This document shows positions 20,332 through 29,890 of a stretch of 47,088 nt of DNA, piece after piece. A program made the translations under genes and the position numbers. The notes under the pieces were generated by a model. That model saw nothing but the letters and a program-made list of their open reading frames with translations. It was not told the DNA's origin and did no database searches. Every line of letters begins with the position of its first letter. The first letter of the stretch is position 1. The stretch is from Mesotaenium endlicherianum (lineage: Eukaryota > Streptophyta > Zygnematophyceae > Zygnematales > Mesotaeniaceae), in assembly GCA_009602735.1 (NCBI GenBank), contig WELA01008001.1:60794-107881 (forward strand). Direction: 5' to 3'.

Positions 20332-22448
20332 TGAGGTGGTGCTGGGGTGTAAGGAGCATGTGCACTCAGCTGTTTGGGGCTTGTGTGTCCACCCACTGGC
20401 ACGCTTCCCTGCCTAGATGTCCCTTAGCAGAAGATGCAATGCGCTTCCTGCATTGATCAGCTTTGGCCGCTCGGGATGTACCTGCAGAATATAGAGGAAG
20501 CCGCCTAAACAAAAAGGTACAAGTCGTTACAAGACAAGAAAAGAAACGTGCACTTGGTTGTACGCAACGTTAGCTTGGTGTAGCTTGATGAGCAATCAGA
20601 GGCTAATTCCTGTCCCTGAGATTTGGTCCCCACACATACACCACCCCACTAGCTGTGTTGCACGCATGCCGGCAGCCCAAGCACACACGCTTATGTCTTA
20701 TTGTGCGTTGTGCGGTAAAGTGAAGCGCCAAAGTGGGGTTAAAATTGAGGCCCACGCACACACATCCGCCTGCCCAAACGAGCCCGCTTCCAATCTTGCT
20801 TCCGCTCTCGCTCTTGCTCTCACTCTCACTTCCCCGCGGCTTTCATCACCATCCTTGCCCTCCCACTCCCTGCCACTTTCGAACAACCCTCGCTCTCGCA
20901 CTCGGGTGCACTTCCACTTTCCAGACTCGCTGTCACATTCACCATCTCCATTTCCCTCCCTCTCTTCCTCCCTCACTCCCCCTTCTCTCGCTCTCCTGTT
21001 TTCCTCTTCCCTCCCTCCCTCTTCCCTCTCCCTCCTCTTTCTTCAGCCACAAAGATTCCTATCTACATTCAACTTCCTAAATGACCTAGAGCAAACCCCT
21101 GCGGTTTGGGGTGCCCTTGTTCCACCGTGCAATGCAGTTGGTGTGTTTTCCAGGATGGACACGCTTTTGAAGCAAGTGTTCAAAAACTTGGGGGGACAAT
21201 GCTCGCGGATCCAACCGGATAGGAGCTTACAGCTACTAAGGCAACCAATGCAGTCACCTGTCAGGACTTTGCCTGGAAGCATCCAATTGATTTGATTTGA
21301 AAACGGCAAGTAGAACAGCTTTTACAAAGACAAGCAGCTACATACGCTCCTATAGAAAGAAAGGAAGGCAACAGTAAGAATGCGACACGCTGAAAATGTC
21401 CGCAACTGTAGCACATTGGGATGAAAAACGAGAACCTACTGATGTGTGAAGCTCATCTCAAGGCCAACACGAATGACAGTTTGTATCCTATCTGATACCT
21501 ACCAACAAATTTGGTATTGTCGTCAAGAGATAAGCAGGTTCGGGCTTGAAAAGCAGGGTTAGACATACCTTTATATTTGCAGTCTTGTATTGAATCATGC
21601 AACTGCCTCTCACATTGCACCGGCCTTGTATCCTTGAAGATTTGTCATCCACCTTCTTTCAATGTTTCACACTTTGCTGCAGGTTTTCTCTCAGTTACAA
21701 TCCAATATACTCCCTCAATTTGCCAGATCAAAAGAAGAGACAAGGCTTGCAATTAAGTGGCTGAATGAGATCCAATCTATTTCCAGGTGCACGATCGAGG
21801 ACTTTAATATAGCAGGTCATTTCAGTGACATTCTGATTTACGTATAGCTTCGAGGCAAGCGTCACGAACATTGTACCGGCTGAAGGCATTCAGTTGTCCT
21901 GGAGGGAAAACTCGAGTCAATCAAGTATGCAATATCAAACCCGCCATACACAGTGATACACACAGTTGCATCAAATAAAGCGACTACGAGCCCGGGCTGC
22001 CTTCTCGTGGAAAGACAATTGACAATTGTTAACTACTACAAAAGTGAGTGTGCTAGACGAGATAGAGGTGGTGGTGGCAGGTGGTGGCGTTGTACTCTAT
22101 GACCAGGTGCAAGAAGCTCCGAATATTGTATGCGTGGCAACCGACATCAATGACTCCGAACGCATCCGTGGCATAATGTGCACATGTATCACGTTCAAAT
22201 AATTGAATACGTGTGCAGCTGATCCGCATCAATCTGTATGCGACAAATTTGTCAACAATTGACTACGTGTACCTAGGTTGACTCCTTCCACATTTTGAGT
22301 CGACTAACGGGAGAGATGCACCTAATAAAATACTCTTAGTCTGCTCTTAGTGCACTAGTGCGTACTGCGCCTATTTCTCTGTCGCTGTCAGTAGCATTTT
22401 CTGTCTAGTTGCAGGCGCTGTTGCTTTTAATATTTTGTTTTTTAGCAG
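20332..22448 (+). other. Region between the minus-strand gene and the TnpA-like gene
   Basis: This contains a CT-rich tract (about 20800-21050). Two short plus-strand open segments look weakly coding: one after TTTTCCAG at 21154-21295 (MDTLLKQVFKNLGGQCS) and one after TTGCTGCAG at 21683-21847 (VFSQLQSNILPQF, ending in a stop). They could be exons of a small gene, or 5' exons of the gene at 22449. I cannot join them with confidence. The rest shows nothing clear. Confidence 0.3.
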
Positions 22449-23159
22449 ATGGATTTTGAACATTCGCCTCGTGAAGAAGATGACACACAACCAGACGTGG
22501 GGCGAACGAAAGTTTTTCCTCGTAGAGTTGCTAAAACGGTGGGACAATATGTAGCCGTGCAGGCTAAGCAGCTTGATGAACAAGAGAAAAGATCACCCGA
22601 GGTTACACAATATGCACAAAGAGGACGTAAAGGCGGCCCTCCAAACCAAAAGGAAGCTAATGCTCGTAGTGACCTGGTGGAACCACGACATACTAAGCAG
22701 CGCAGCTTGCACGTACTTGGGAGCGGAGAGGTAGAAAATTTGCGGGTTACAGAAACGAATAGCACTAGTGCCGAAGCTTACCGTGACCGTGTCGATAGTG
22801 CTGCACCGGCGAAAAGCACACAAGTCATGGTAACCTCCTCACAACCATGCATAACTTGTGAAGAGGACTTGAAACGGTTGAGGGAAAACATGGAGGAACT
22901 GAATCACAGAGTAGAAGATTTGTGGCGCTCGAAGGGAGAAGTGGGAAAATTGAGGGATGCTATGCATAACAGATTTGATGGTATGAGAACGCTGTTGGAG
23001 AATCTTGACACGTGCACGAGGGAGATTAAGAGTGAAGTGAAGCAGGAGATTAAGAGCTTAGGACTTGTCTTGGACGCGGTCAAGAGGGATCTCGAGACGA
23101 TGGCAGCAGGAAGAAGCGTGGTGACGGAACCTGCTCCTGGTTCTAAAATGACTGTCGAG
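22449..23159 (+). CDS. TnpA-position gene, exon 1: basic N-terminus and coiled coil
   Basis: ATG at 22449 directly follows a TTTTTTAGCAG 3' splice site, so a 5' leader intron is likely. The exon has 237 codons. Residues 1-130 are charged and probably disordered (DFEHSPREEDDTQPDVGRTK). Residues about 135-222 form a heptad-rich coiled coil (LKRLRENMEELNHRVEDLW, IKSEVKQEIKSLGLVLDAV) after a CITC pair. It ends at GAG|GTAAGC, phase 0. Position and coiled coil fit a second element-encoded factor like En/Spm TnpA, which binds subterminal repeats; this is inference from context, without sequence identity to TnpA that I can show. Confidence 0.55.
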
Positions 23160-23734
23160 GTAAGCGAAAAGGAATTGTGCTTGTGCTTGTGTTTGCTCTC
23201 TCTCTATGTGCACTTGTGCTCGTGTGTTTCTCTCTTCTTTCCACTCTCTTCCTCTCTCTATGTTTGTCTCCGTCTCTCCTCTCTCGTGTGCACGCCAACG
23301 CACACTGGTTTTTCCCGCCTCACCACTCTCTCTCTTCTCCTTGCCACGCCCATGTTGCTGGTTTTCTTTCCCTCTCCCTCTCGTCTTTGTGTGCACCTTC
23401 GCTTGCGCTGATTTTTTATCTCTTGCCTTAGCTAGCGCGCACGCTACAGGTGCTGCCTCTCTCTCCTACGTGTGGTATGCGCAGTCTTGCACTGTGCTTA
23501 TCGGGCCCCTACTCTGCTCCCTCTCTTCCTCGTGTGCTGTACCCCCTCTCCTTGTCTACCTTGTTTGTCGTGCGCCTGCGTTTCCTCTCTCCTATCTTTG
23601 TGCTCTCTCATCTCCTACTGTGCGCTAGCGTTCGCGTGCACGCAGCCCGTCCCTTCTCTTTCTCCGTCTTCCTTGCTCGCGCTTGTGCTTGTGTTTGCTC
23701 TCTCTCTATGTCCACCTATGCTCGTGTGTTTCCG

Positions 23735-23825
<91 letters not shown>

Positions 23826-24422
23826 NCGCTTGCGTTTGCCACGCTGGTTGGTTCCTCTTCCCCACTCTCCCTCTCTTTCTTGCGCGCGCGCACGCTACTG
23901 TTTTCTTTCTTTCAATCTCCAGCCTTTGTATGCACCTCGTGCTTTCTTTCCAGGGGCCTGTCTTGCCTTATCTAGGAAGCACTTGCAGTCAGTGTGGTAC
24001 CTGCAAGAGTTTTCACTTTTTCTTTTAGCCCCTCCTTTCTTCTCTTTTTTCCTTGTGAGCTATACCCCCTCATCCTCCTCTTCCTTGTTTTGCGGGCGCT
24101 AGCGTTTTCTTTACCTTTTTCCTCTCTTATCTCCAGCTGCGTGCTAGCGTTCGCGTGCACGCTGCCCCTTCCTCCACACTCTCTGTATGGGGCGCGCAAA
24201 TCCTGTGCTTGTGTTCTCTCTCTCTCTCTCTCTATGTGTGCTTCCAAGTGTGCCTGTGAGTTCCCTCTCTCTCCCCCTCTCTCTCTCTCTCTCGCTCACA
24301 CACACACACACACACACACACATTCACACACACACGCACAAGGACAGGGCAAAAATAGGGGTTTGGGGGATCTTTTGTCTTGCCTACTGTCTTCACTTGA
24401 CTGCGTCGTTGTGTGTGTGCAG
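23160..24422 (+). repeat. Intron with ~515-bp tandem repeat, poly-C and microsatellites
   Basis: The 1.26-kb intron is C/T-rich. A segment CTTGTGCTTGTGTTTGCTCT recurs near 23178 and 23683, with a degenerate third copy near 24203. GCTAGCGTTCGCGTGCACGC recurs near 23627 and 24150, so a unit of about 505-520 bp is tandemly repeated. A run of 95 C (23731-23825) ends in an N. (CT)n and (CA)n tracts lie at about 24219-24335. Proline-run open frames here are artefacts. Confidence 0.7.
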
Positions 24423-24670
24423 GAGGAGGCTTGCTGTAAGGTGCTGAATGAGTATAAGAAGACGTGCTTGACGGGATACTGGAAGCAGGATAAAGAGATA
24501 CATAAAATTCATGTGACCGAGGTCATTCGCCTCTTGAATGAAATACCAGGTTACTTTGACGAGGGAACCGTCCTTCGAGATGTGCAAATTGGATCTCGGA
24601 GAGATGCTCATTTGGTGGACCTCATTGAGGACGCGATATGTCCGTGGACAGACCCATGTTCGTACGCGGT
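24423..24670 (+). CDS. TnpA-position gene, exon 2
   Basis: The 3' splice site GTGTGTGTGCAG is followed by GAG at 24423, phase 0, matching exon 1. The 82-codon exon encodes a charged segment (EEACCKVLNEYKKTCLTGYW, then VTEVIRLLNEIPGYFDEGTV). Reading on would meet TGA at 24684. A GT|GTGTGT donor near 24671 gives phase 2, which matches the next exon (G then CCC ATC). No domain recognised. Confidence 0.5.
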
Positions 24671-24808
24671 GTGTGTGATGGAGTGAGGAGCGAAGTGCTG
24701 TGCTATTTTGAATGTGAAGTACGTCTTGAGTGTTTGTGCTCAAAGTGCTGATATTATGCTCAGTTTGAGAGTTCTTGGCGGACACTAACGTATGCTTGTT
24801 GCTTGTAG

Positions 24809-25370
24809 GCCCATCTGGGACTTTGAACGAAGCGTCGCTGAACACCTGCGTGTTGTTAGGTGGGGTATTTTCTTTGCTGGATTGTTTTGGCAGCTCGACA
24901 AGTGGATCACAAGTCGCAAGGGCGAATTCAACAGGAAGTGTAAGATTCTCCTTGTTATGAACCGTAAAGCGAAGTCAAAGGCGGCTAAATGTAAGCACAA
25001 TGATGGATACATCCCTGATGACGTTGCAACGTATCTTGCAAAAAAGGCTTTCATGTTGGACACTGTTTGGGCTGACAATTGGCCGCTGATGTCAAGGCAG
25101 CAGAAGTCGTCGATGCTAGAAGAAGGTTCTGAGTATGTTAGAGATGTCTTGAGAAAATTTTGGAGAAATCCCAAAGCATTGGAGAAAACAGCAGAACGTT
25201 GCAGGAAGAGACTTGGGGAGGGTAAGCCCAAGCGCAGGAGGACAACAGCTGCGTCTTCTGCTGTGAGCTCCTGCACAACTTGCATGCCTTTTGATGCTGT
25301 TGTGAGCTGTTGTAACACTTGCATGCCACTTTATTTCGGTAAGTTAGTTGTGGGTGCAAGTGTGGGGTAA
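24809..25370 (+). CDS. TnpA-position gene, exon 3: helical basic segment
   Basis: After GCTTGTAG the frame begins G|CCC ATC TGG and runs openly to TAA at 25368-25370. It encodes WDFERSVAEHLRVVRWGIFF, a Lys-rich stretch (NRKAKSKAAKCKHNDGY), and a helical region (VATYLAKKAFMLDTVWADNW ... YVRDVLRKFWRNPKALEK) ending in a basic KPKRRRTT tail that could be a nuclear localisation signal. Two donors lie inside, at 25222 (GG|GTAAGC) and 25339 (CG|GTAAGT), so the exon probably ends earlier than the open frame. The Trp/Arg-rich helix could bind DNA; this is inference. Confidence 0.5.
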
Positions 25371-25910
25371 AATTCACGGTAGTTGTGTGATGATCACCAA
25401 ATTTATACTGGTTCTTTCCATGTGATTGGGATATTTGCCTGACACATCATCTTTTTGCTTATCACTTTTTGCGGCATGAGTAGTCCTCCGAGGATGTGCC
25501 AGATTTGGAGCTTGGAAGTCACCGTGGGGGGTACGAGANGTGGGGGGCACGAGAGGGCAGGTTCGGCGGAGGGTCAGCGCAAGCGCAGGAGGAGGACAAC
25601 CACAACTGCTGCTGTGAGCTCCTCTACAATTTGCATGCTTCTTGATGCTGCTGTGAGCTCTTGTAAAATTTGCATGCGAGTCTAGTTTGGAAATTTATTT
25701 TTGGGTGCAAGTGTGGGGTGAAATCCGTGGCATTTAAGCAAGAAGCACCAAATCTTTACTTGTTATTTCCATGTGATAGGGATCTTTGCTTGACATGTTT
25801 TACTCTGCTTGTATTTTGCGACATGAGTAGCACTCCGACGATGAGCCAGATTTGGAGCTTGGAAGTCAAAGTGGGGGGCACGAGAGGGCAGCTTCGGCGG
25901 AGGGGTTGAA
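25231..25910 (+). repeat. ~350-bp tandem duplication including exon sequence
   Basis: The segment from AGCGCAGGAGG (25231) through CTGCTGTGAGCTCCT, TTGCATGC, GGGTGCAAGTGTGGGGT and GATTTGGAGCTTGGAAGTCA recurs about 347-351 bp downstream (25582 onward; 25504 versus 25851). The copies are diverged. The repeated part contains coding-like segments DVPDLELGS and DEPDLELGS. Confidence 0.75.
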
Positions 25911-25941
25911 TGACGAAGTTGACCCCTATGGAGATTATTGA
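25833..25941 (+). CDS. Candidate last exon of the TnpA-position gene
   Basis: After GACATGAGTAG the frame CAC TCC GAC GAT reads a short acidic tail (HSDDEPDLELGSQSGGHERA ... EVDPYGDY) ending in TGA at 25939-25941. The homologous upstream copy (about 25484-25680) reads DVPDLELGS and crosses the N at 25539. Which copy is spliced to exon 3, and in which phase, I could not resolve. Confidence 0.35.
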
Positions 25942-26209
25942 GGGACCTATAGTGTGACGTACACCGTGAGCTTGTGTATCTCGAATTATTGCTGAGGCTC
26001 ATGAGGCTTTTCAGGTAGTATAGAGCATGTAATATAGATTGCGCACCATTCATAGAGTATGCAGCATATGTCATAGTGTACCATAGAGTGTCACTACGGT
26101 GCTGTGTGAACTTCGACGTAAATTGGAGTCGTTATGATAGAGCTTTGTTGTGAATGTACATTGGTGGCGACCCAATTGGAATGCTTTGCACATTGTTGCC
26201 ATTGAGTTC

Positions 26210-26513
26210 GAATATTGGCATGCTTCATTTTTGAATGAAATGGCAAGCACCGATTTGTAAAGAAAATGGCATGTGCCCACATTGCGATTCATGGCAAGGG
26301 AAATTGGCGAGGCGACCATGACAGCGTTTCATGTCCAGATTCCGTTTTAGGTAAAAAATGGCATCTGACCATAGCAGAAGAGAAATGGCATGCACCGAAA
26401 TTTTGGCAGATGTCCATTTTGCTTCAAAATAGTATTTTGTCACATGGCACCTTGCCATATTTGGCCGAAAATGGGCGCCCGTGCCATTGCCATTTTGGGT
26501 GCCATTTTGGGGT
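26210..26513 (-). repeat. Right subterminal repeats of the CACTA-like element
   Basis: Many copies of AAATGGCA(T/A), TGGCAC and their complements occur, for example AAATGGCATGCACCGAAA near 26384 (compare GTGGCACCGAAATGGC at the left end), and GTGCCATTGCCATTTTGGGT followed by GCCATTTTGGGG just before the terminus. Spacing is about 15-35 bp. The motifs match the left-end set. Confidence 0.6.
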
Positions 26514-26530
26514 GTTGTATTTCTATAGTG
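26514..26530 (-). repeat. Right terminal inverted repeat of the CACTA-like element
   Basis: GTTGTATTTCTATAGTG on the plus strand, i.e. CACTATAGAAATACAAC read inward, beginning with CACTA. TA follows directly, and the flanking F-box codons resume. Confidence 0.72.
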
Positions 26531-27800
26531 TACTAGAGCACATCTTGCGATTAGCTTGTGTCGACATTCAAAAGCAGGTGGACAGGAGGTTCGGGGGAAT
26601 CCCCAAAACTCTAGTCAAGTGTATAAGCAGTGTCTGCACCAGGTGGCGCGACGTGGTCCGCTCCAGCTACCAGCGAGCTCGTTGTGACTCTTTGCTAGAC
26701 GTACAGGTGGCGCTCAGCCAGTTGCACAATCTCAGATCTGTGAAACATGTTTGGGTGATTCCAGCACTGGATCGCAAGGACGTCGGGTTTATAAGAGGGC
26801 TGGCCACGAGGTTCCCGCTTCTGACATCTTTCAACCTGGGTTTCCGTGGGGACGAGAAGGACCTGGAAGTGTTGTCCCTCTTCTTCTCTCTCAAGACAGA
26901 CGTTCGAGAGCTATCTTTGAGTCTGTACATGAAGAGGGAGGCGGTTTACGCTGATGTTGCCTCCTGGGACTGCTTCAGGAAGGCTTTGGAGAACTTGGAC
27001 TTTAGCCGACACGTGAACCTGAAGACGCTCTCTCTCGACTACTCCTGCCTCAAATTTCGCGGCGCGAGATGCCGCATCCCTGTCTGCACGTCTCCTTTTG
27101 CTGCCTGCAGTTTGACGCCTTGGAGATGGACGTAGTTTCCAGGATGAGCCGCCTAACCTCGCTCGAGCTCGACGTCATCGACAGCGAGGCAGTTCCTGCA
27201 GAGGAACCGTTGTATGTGAGCTTCACTCTTCAGAAGCTGTGCTGCTATTCTGAGGTGCTGCTCCAGGTTAGGAGGCCTCTGCCCCTCCTTGAAGACCTCT
27301 GGCTGAAATACGTGAGCGTGGACGCACGTGGGCCGACCTTCTTTGCGCACACGCCCAGCATCCGCTCTCTGCACCTCACGTTCGAGGACGAGGAGGCCGC
27401 GTGGCCCCAACTGGATAGCCTTACGGAGCTTACCTCCCTGTCTCTGGATTCCTGTTACCTTCACGGGGGCGAGGTTGTCGATGACGAGGAGCCCATGTGG
27501 CACCTGTGCGCGGCGCAGGTCCCCGCGCTGCGGGTGCTCAAGGTGCAATCCTGCAGGCAGCTCGGCCGCATCGACGGCCTGCTCACGCTGGAGCGCCACG
27601 TGGCAATCAGCGTGTGTTGCACGTGTCAGGGCGCGGCGGGTCCCTGGTTCACCAGCCATGCAGAGCATGTGGCCGGAGGGAGCGTCTGCCGCAGGCTGCC
27701 GGAAGTCGTTTCCGCACAGCTCTTCAAGGACACCAGGCGCCTCACCGCGAAGTCCCCAGGGCCGTGTCCCATCTGCCCCTTGTACAGGGGCAAAAACTAG
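26531..27800 (+). pseudogene. F-box/LRR gene copy A, right part
   Basis: From 26531 the frame continues the F-box (LEHILRLA, then LVKCISSVCTRWRDVVRSSY) into LRR-like sequence (VALSQLHNLRSVKHVWVIPA, FPLLTSFNLGFRG, VLSLFFSLKTDVRELSLSL, LKTLSLDYSCLKF). Near 27090 the coding sequence jumps straight into the end of the next intron (TTTTGCTGCCTGCAG|TTTGACGCC). Compared with copies C and D, the segment with SWLAELPAFVG and the donor is missing, and the frame changes. The second exon (27111-27800) is open: more LRRs (LTSLELDVIDS, SIRSLHLTFED, LTSLSLDSCYL, LRVLKVQSCRQLG) and a Cys-containing tail (CCTCQGAAGPWF ... CPICPLYRGKN). It is broken twice, by the transposon in the F-box and by the internal deletion. 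Confidence 0.65.
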
Positions 27801-28700
27801 AGGACTAACGACTCGGAGGAGGGCAATTCTGGGGGCAACAACTTCGACGGTAGCTCGCAGGACTAGGCTTCCGTGGACAACTTCGACAAAGACTTGGAGG
27901 ACGTGGGCTCAGGGAAAGAAACTTGACTCGGAAGACGACGAGTCGGAGTAGGCTGAGGTGCACAGGGGCTGCCTTGGCCTCTGGAACGAGCATAGAGGTA
28001 GCAGGGGGCGCAATTTCTCTGGGGTAGAAGGCTGGAAAGGTTGGGCAGTGAAGGCACCTGCCACCCGTAGGCTGCAAGTGCAGAAGTTTAACTTTTTTCT
28101 CTACATTCCCAGTCTCTATCTGCTTGGCTGATTAAATTATAGTCTAGACGCTAGTGGGTTTGTTGGGAAAATTGTCTATCCACCATCGTGCTTGCAGTGT
28201 AAGTGGGTGTAAGAAGTGCCCGCTGCTGCTGTTGCTGCTGTTGCTGCTGCTGCTGACACAGCGGCAGCCACAGCAACGGTGGCAGTGACGAAGGTGGATG
28301 GTGCTTGCGGAATCTAATGAGATTAAATTACAATGTTTGGCATGCGTGCAACTTCCTTAGTTGCTCTTTCCCTGCATTTGTGTGCCGTCCTTGTTCCCCA
28401 GCCTTGCATTTTGCATCCTCCCATTATCATGTCGCTTTGTGTGATGCTTAATTATTGCAAGGTATGACACTTTAGTGACCCATTGATTACCATTTTCACA
28501 TTCCAAATGGAAACAGAAATAAATCAAAAGTTGACTTCCCATTTGGGCCCACAACACAGGTGCCTCCATAGGTGCGCCACCTGGCAACCACTCCTGATTT
28601 GCCCAGCACCTTCCGCTAGGATTTGCTTGAAGCTTGAAAGCTCCAGCAACTGACTGTAGCTAGTGTTAAGCTGGAGTGCATGACCACTCCCGAGGAGCTC
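27801..28700 (+). other. Downstream region of copy A, arm of the inverted repeat
   Basis: Non-coding sequence homologous, in reverse orientation, to 35520-36300 downstream of copy D. Shared landmarks: GAGGTGCAC(A/G)GGGGCTGCC (27955 onward), a (GCTGTT/GCTGCT)n tract at 28208-28256 followed by CAACGGTGGCAG, CCCTGCATTTGTGTG near 28370, and CAGGAGTGG near 28587 on the complement. No gene is called. Confidence 0.6.
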
Positions 28701-28767
28701 TTGAGTCTTGATGTATCTCCCGCCTTTTGGGTGGGCATATGGTCCATTGATAGATTCCAGTCTTCCC

Positions 28768-29311
28768 ACTGACAAGCATGAGCTTGGTGAAAGCTTACGA
28801 GCCAACCTACTTTGCGCGCACGCCCAACGTCCGCTCCCTGAGCCTTTTTCTTCGGGAAGAAAGGGGTGCAGGGCCCCCTCTAGAGCACCTCACAGGGCTC
28901 ACCTCCCTCTGCCTGGATGAGGCTTTTGAGCACTATGAGCCAGAAGAGCCCATCTGGCACATATGCAAGGCGCAGGTACGCATACTACAGGTTCTTGAGC
29001 TGCACTCCTGTAAGCTGCTTCCCCTCATCAATGGCCTGCTCTCGCTGGAGCACCACGTGGCAGTCAGTGTGCTCTGCACATGTCAGGGAACTCCAATCGA
29101 GGACAGGCGCTGGTTCAGCAGCCACGCAAAGCACGTAGTTGCCGGGAGCGCTTGCCACAAACTGTTAGCTGACGTTGCCAGGCAGCTCTTCAGGGGGACC
29201 AGGCGACCTACCCCAAAGGCTCCTCTGCCGTGCTTCACTTGCCTCATCCTCAGGGACCGCAACCCAAGGGGCAACGACGTGGTGGAGGACATGGCCGAGG
29301 ATGACGACTAG
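28768..29311 (+). pseudogene. F-box/LRR copy B, 5'-truncated C-terminal part
   Basis: An open frame from about 28778 (MSLVKAYEPTYFARTPNVRS) to TAG at 29309-29311 matches the second half of copy C exon 2 (SLSLFLREERGAGPPLEHL, TSLCLDEAFEHYEPEEPIWH, LQVLELHSCKLLPLI, CTCQG tail). Homology to C begins near 28768 inside the exon, so the F-box, first LRRs and exon 1 are absent. The tail ends acidic (DVVEDMAEDDD). Its frame is intact, unlike the same part of C, but as a truncated copy it is probably not functional. Confidence 0.65.
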
Positions 29312-29890
29312 GGGGGCGATGTTGCTGAGAAGGGACAATGCCTTGGAGGACGACAAGGTGGAGGATGAAGATTTGGGTTAGTCAGGATGCATGGCTTTTC
29401 GGTATGCTTTTGGTATTGAAGGCTGGAGACTTTCGTATGTGAAGGGAGCCCGCCATAGGTTGCCTCTGTGTAGGCTAGAATATCACGTCACATGTTCTCC
29501 CTGCTCTCTTAGGCTAATAGACTATGACTAGGGAGGTGCATCCTGGAAAATGTGGAGCAAGTAGCAGGGAAGTGTGCTGCTGCTGCTGCGGCAGCAGCGA
29601 CAGCACCAACAACGTGAGTGGTTCACGCTTGTCTAGGTTAGGTGCATACAGGACCACCTTTGGCCATAATGCAAATAAATTATTCTTTTTCTTCACCAGT
29701 GCAGTTGTGTGCCATGCTTAATTCCCACTTTGCATTCTTGCATCGTCAGAATATTGCTTTTTCGTGTGGTACATTGACTCTTAAAGGACTTGATTTCTCA
29801 GCACTTTGGTGGCCCATATTGCAGGCAGATACAGTTTATGCCTTCACACTTCATAAACAATTTGTACCAAGAGCCTGTCGTCTTTCTCCC
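29312..29890 (+). repeat. Downstream part of the B/C segmental duplication
   Basis: Matches about 34425-34960: GCTGAGAAGGGACAATGCCT near 29321 and 34437, GACCACCTTTGGCCATAATGCAAAT versus the 34740 region, and GCTTAATTCCCACTTTG in both. No gene. Confidence 0.7.

Larger units (their letters stand above)
2847..26530 (+). mobile_element. Giant CACTA-like DNA transposon with nested retrotransposon
   Basis: The ends are 17-bp inverted repeats (15 of 17 match): CACAGTAGAAATACAAC at 2847-2863 and the complement of CACTATAGAAATACAAC at 26514-26530. Each is followed within 4-5 bases by AAAATGGCA and then by dense short subterminal repeats, the usual layout of CACTA (En/Spm) elements. TA flanks both ends. 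Inside are a CACTA/Plavaka-type transposase gene, a second plus-strand coiled-coil gene, a minus-strand coiled-coil gene and a nested Ty3 element. The flanks join into an in-frame F-box when the element and one TA are removed. Three N gaps lie inside, so its length is approximate. Without the 6.1-kb retrotransposon the element would be about 17.5 kb. Confidence 0.7.

Noticed and set aside
23615..24102. Proline-run and glycine-run frames through the poly-C tract
   Set aside because: Homopolymer translation across an assembly N, in an intron.
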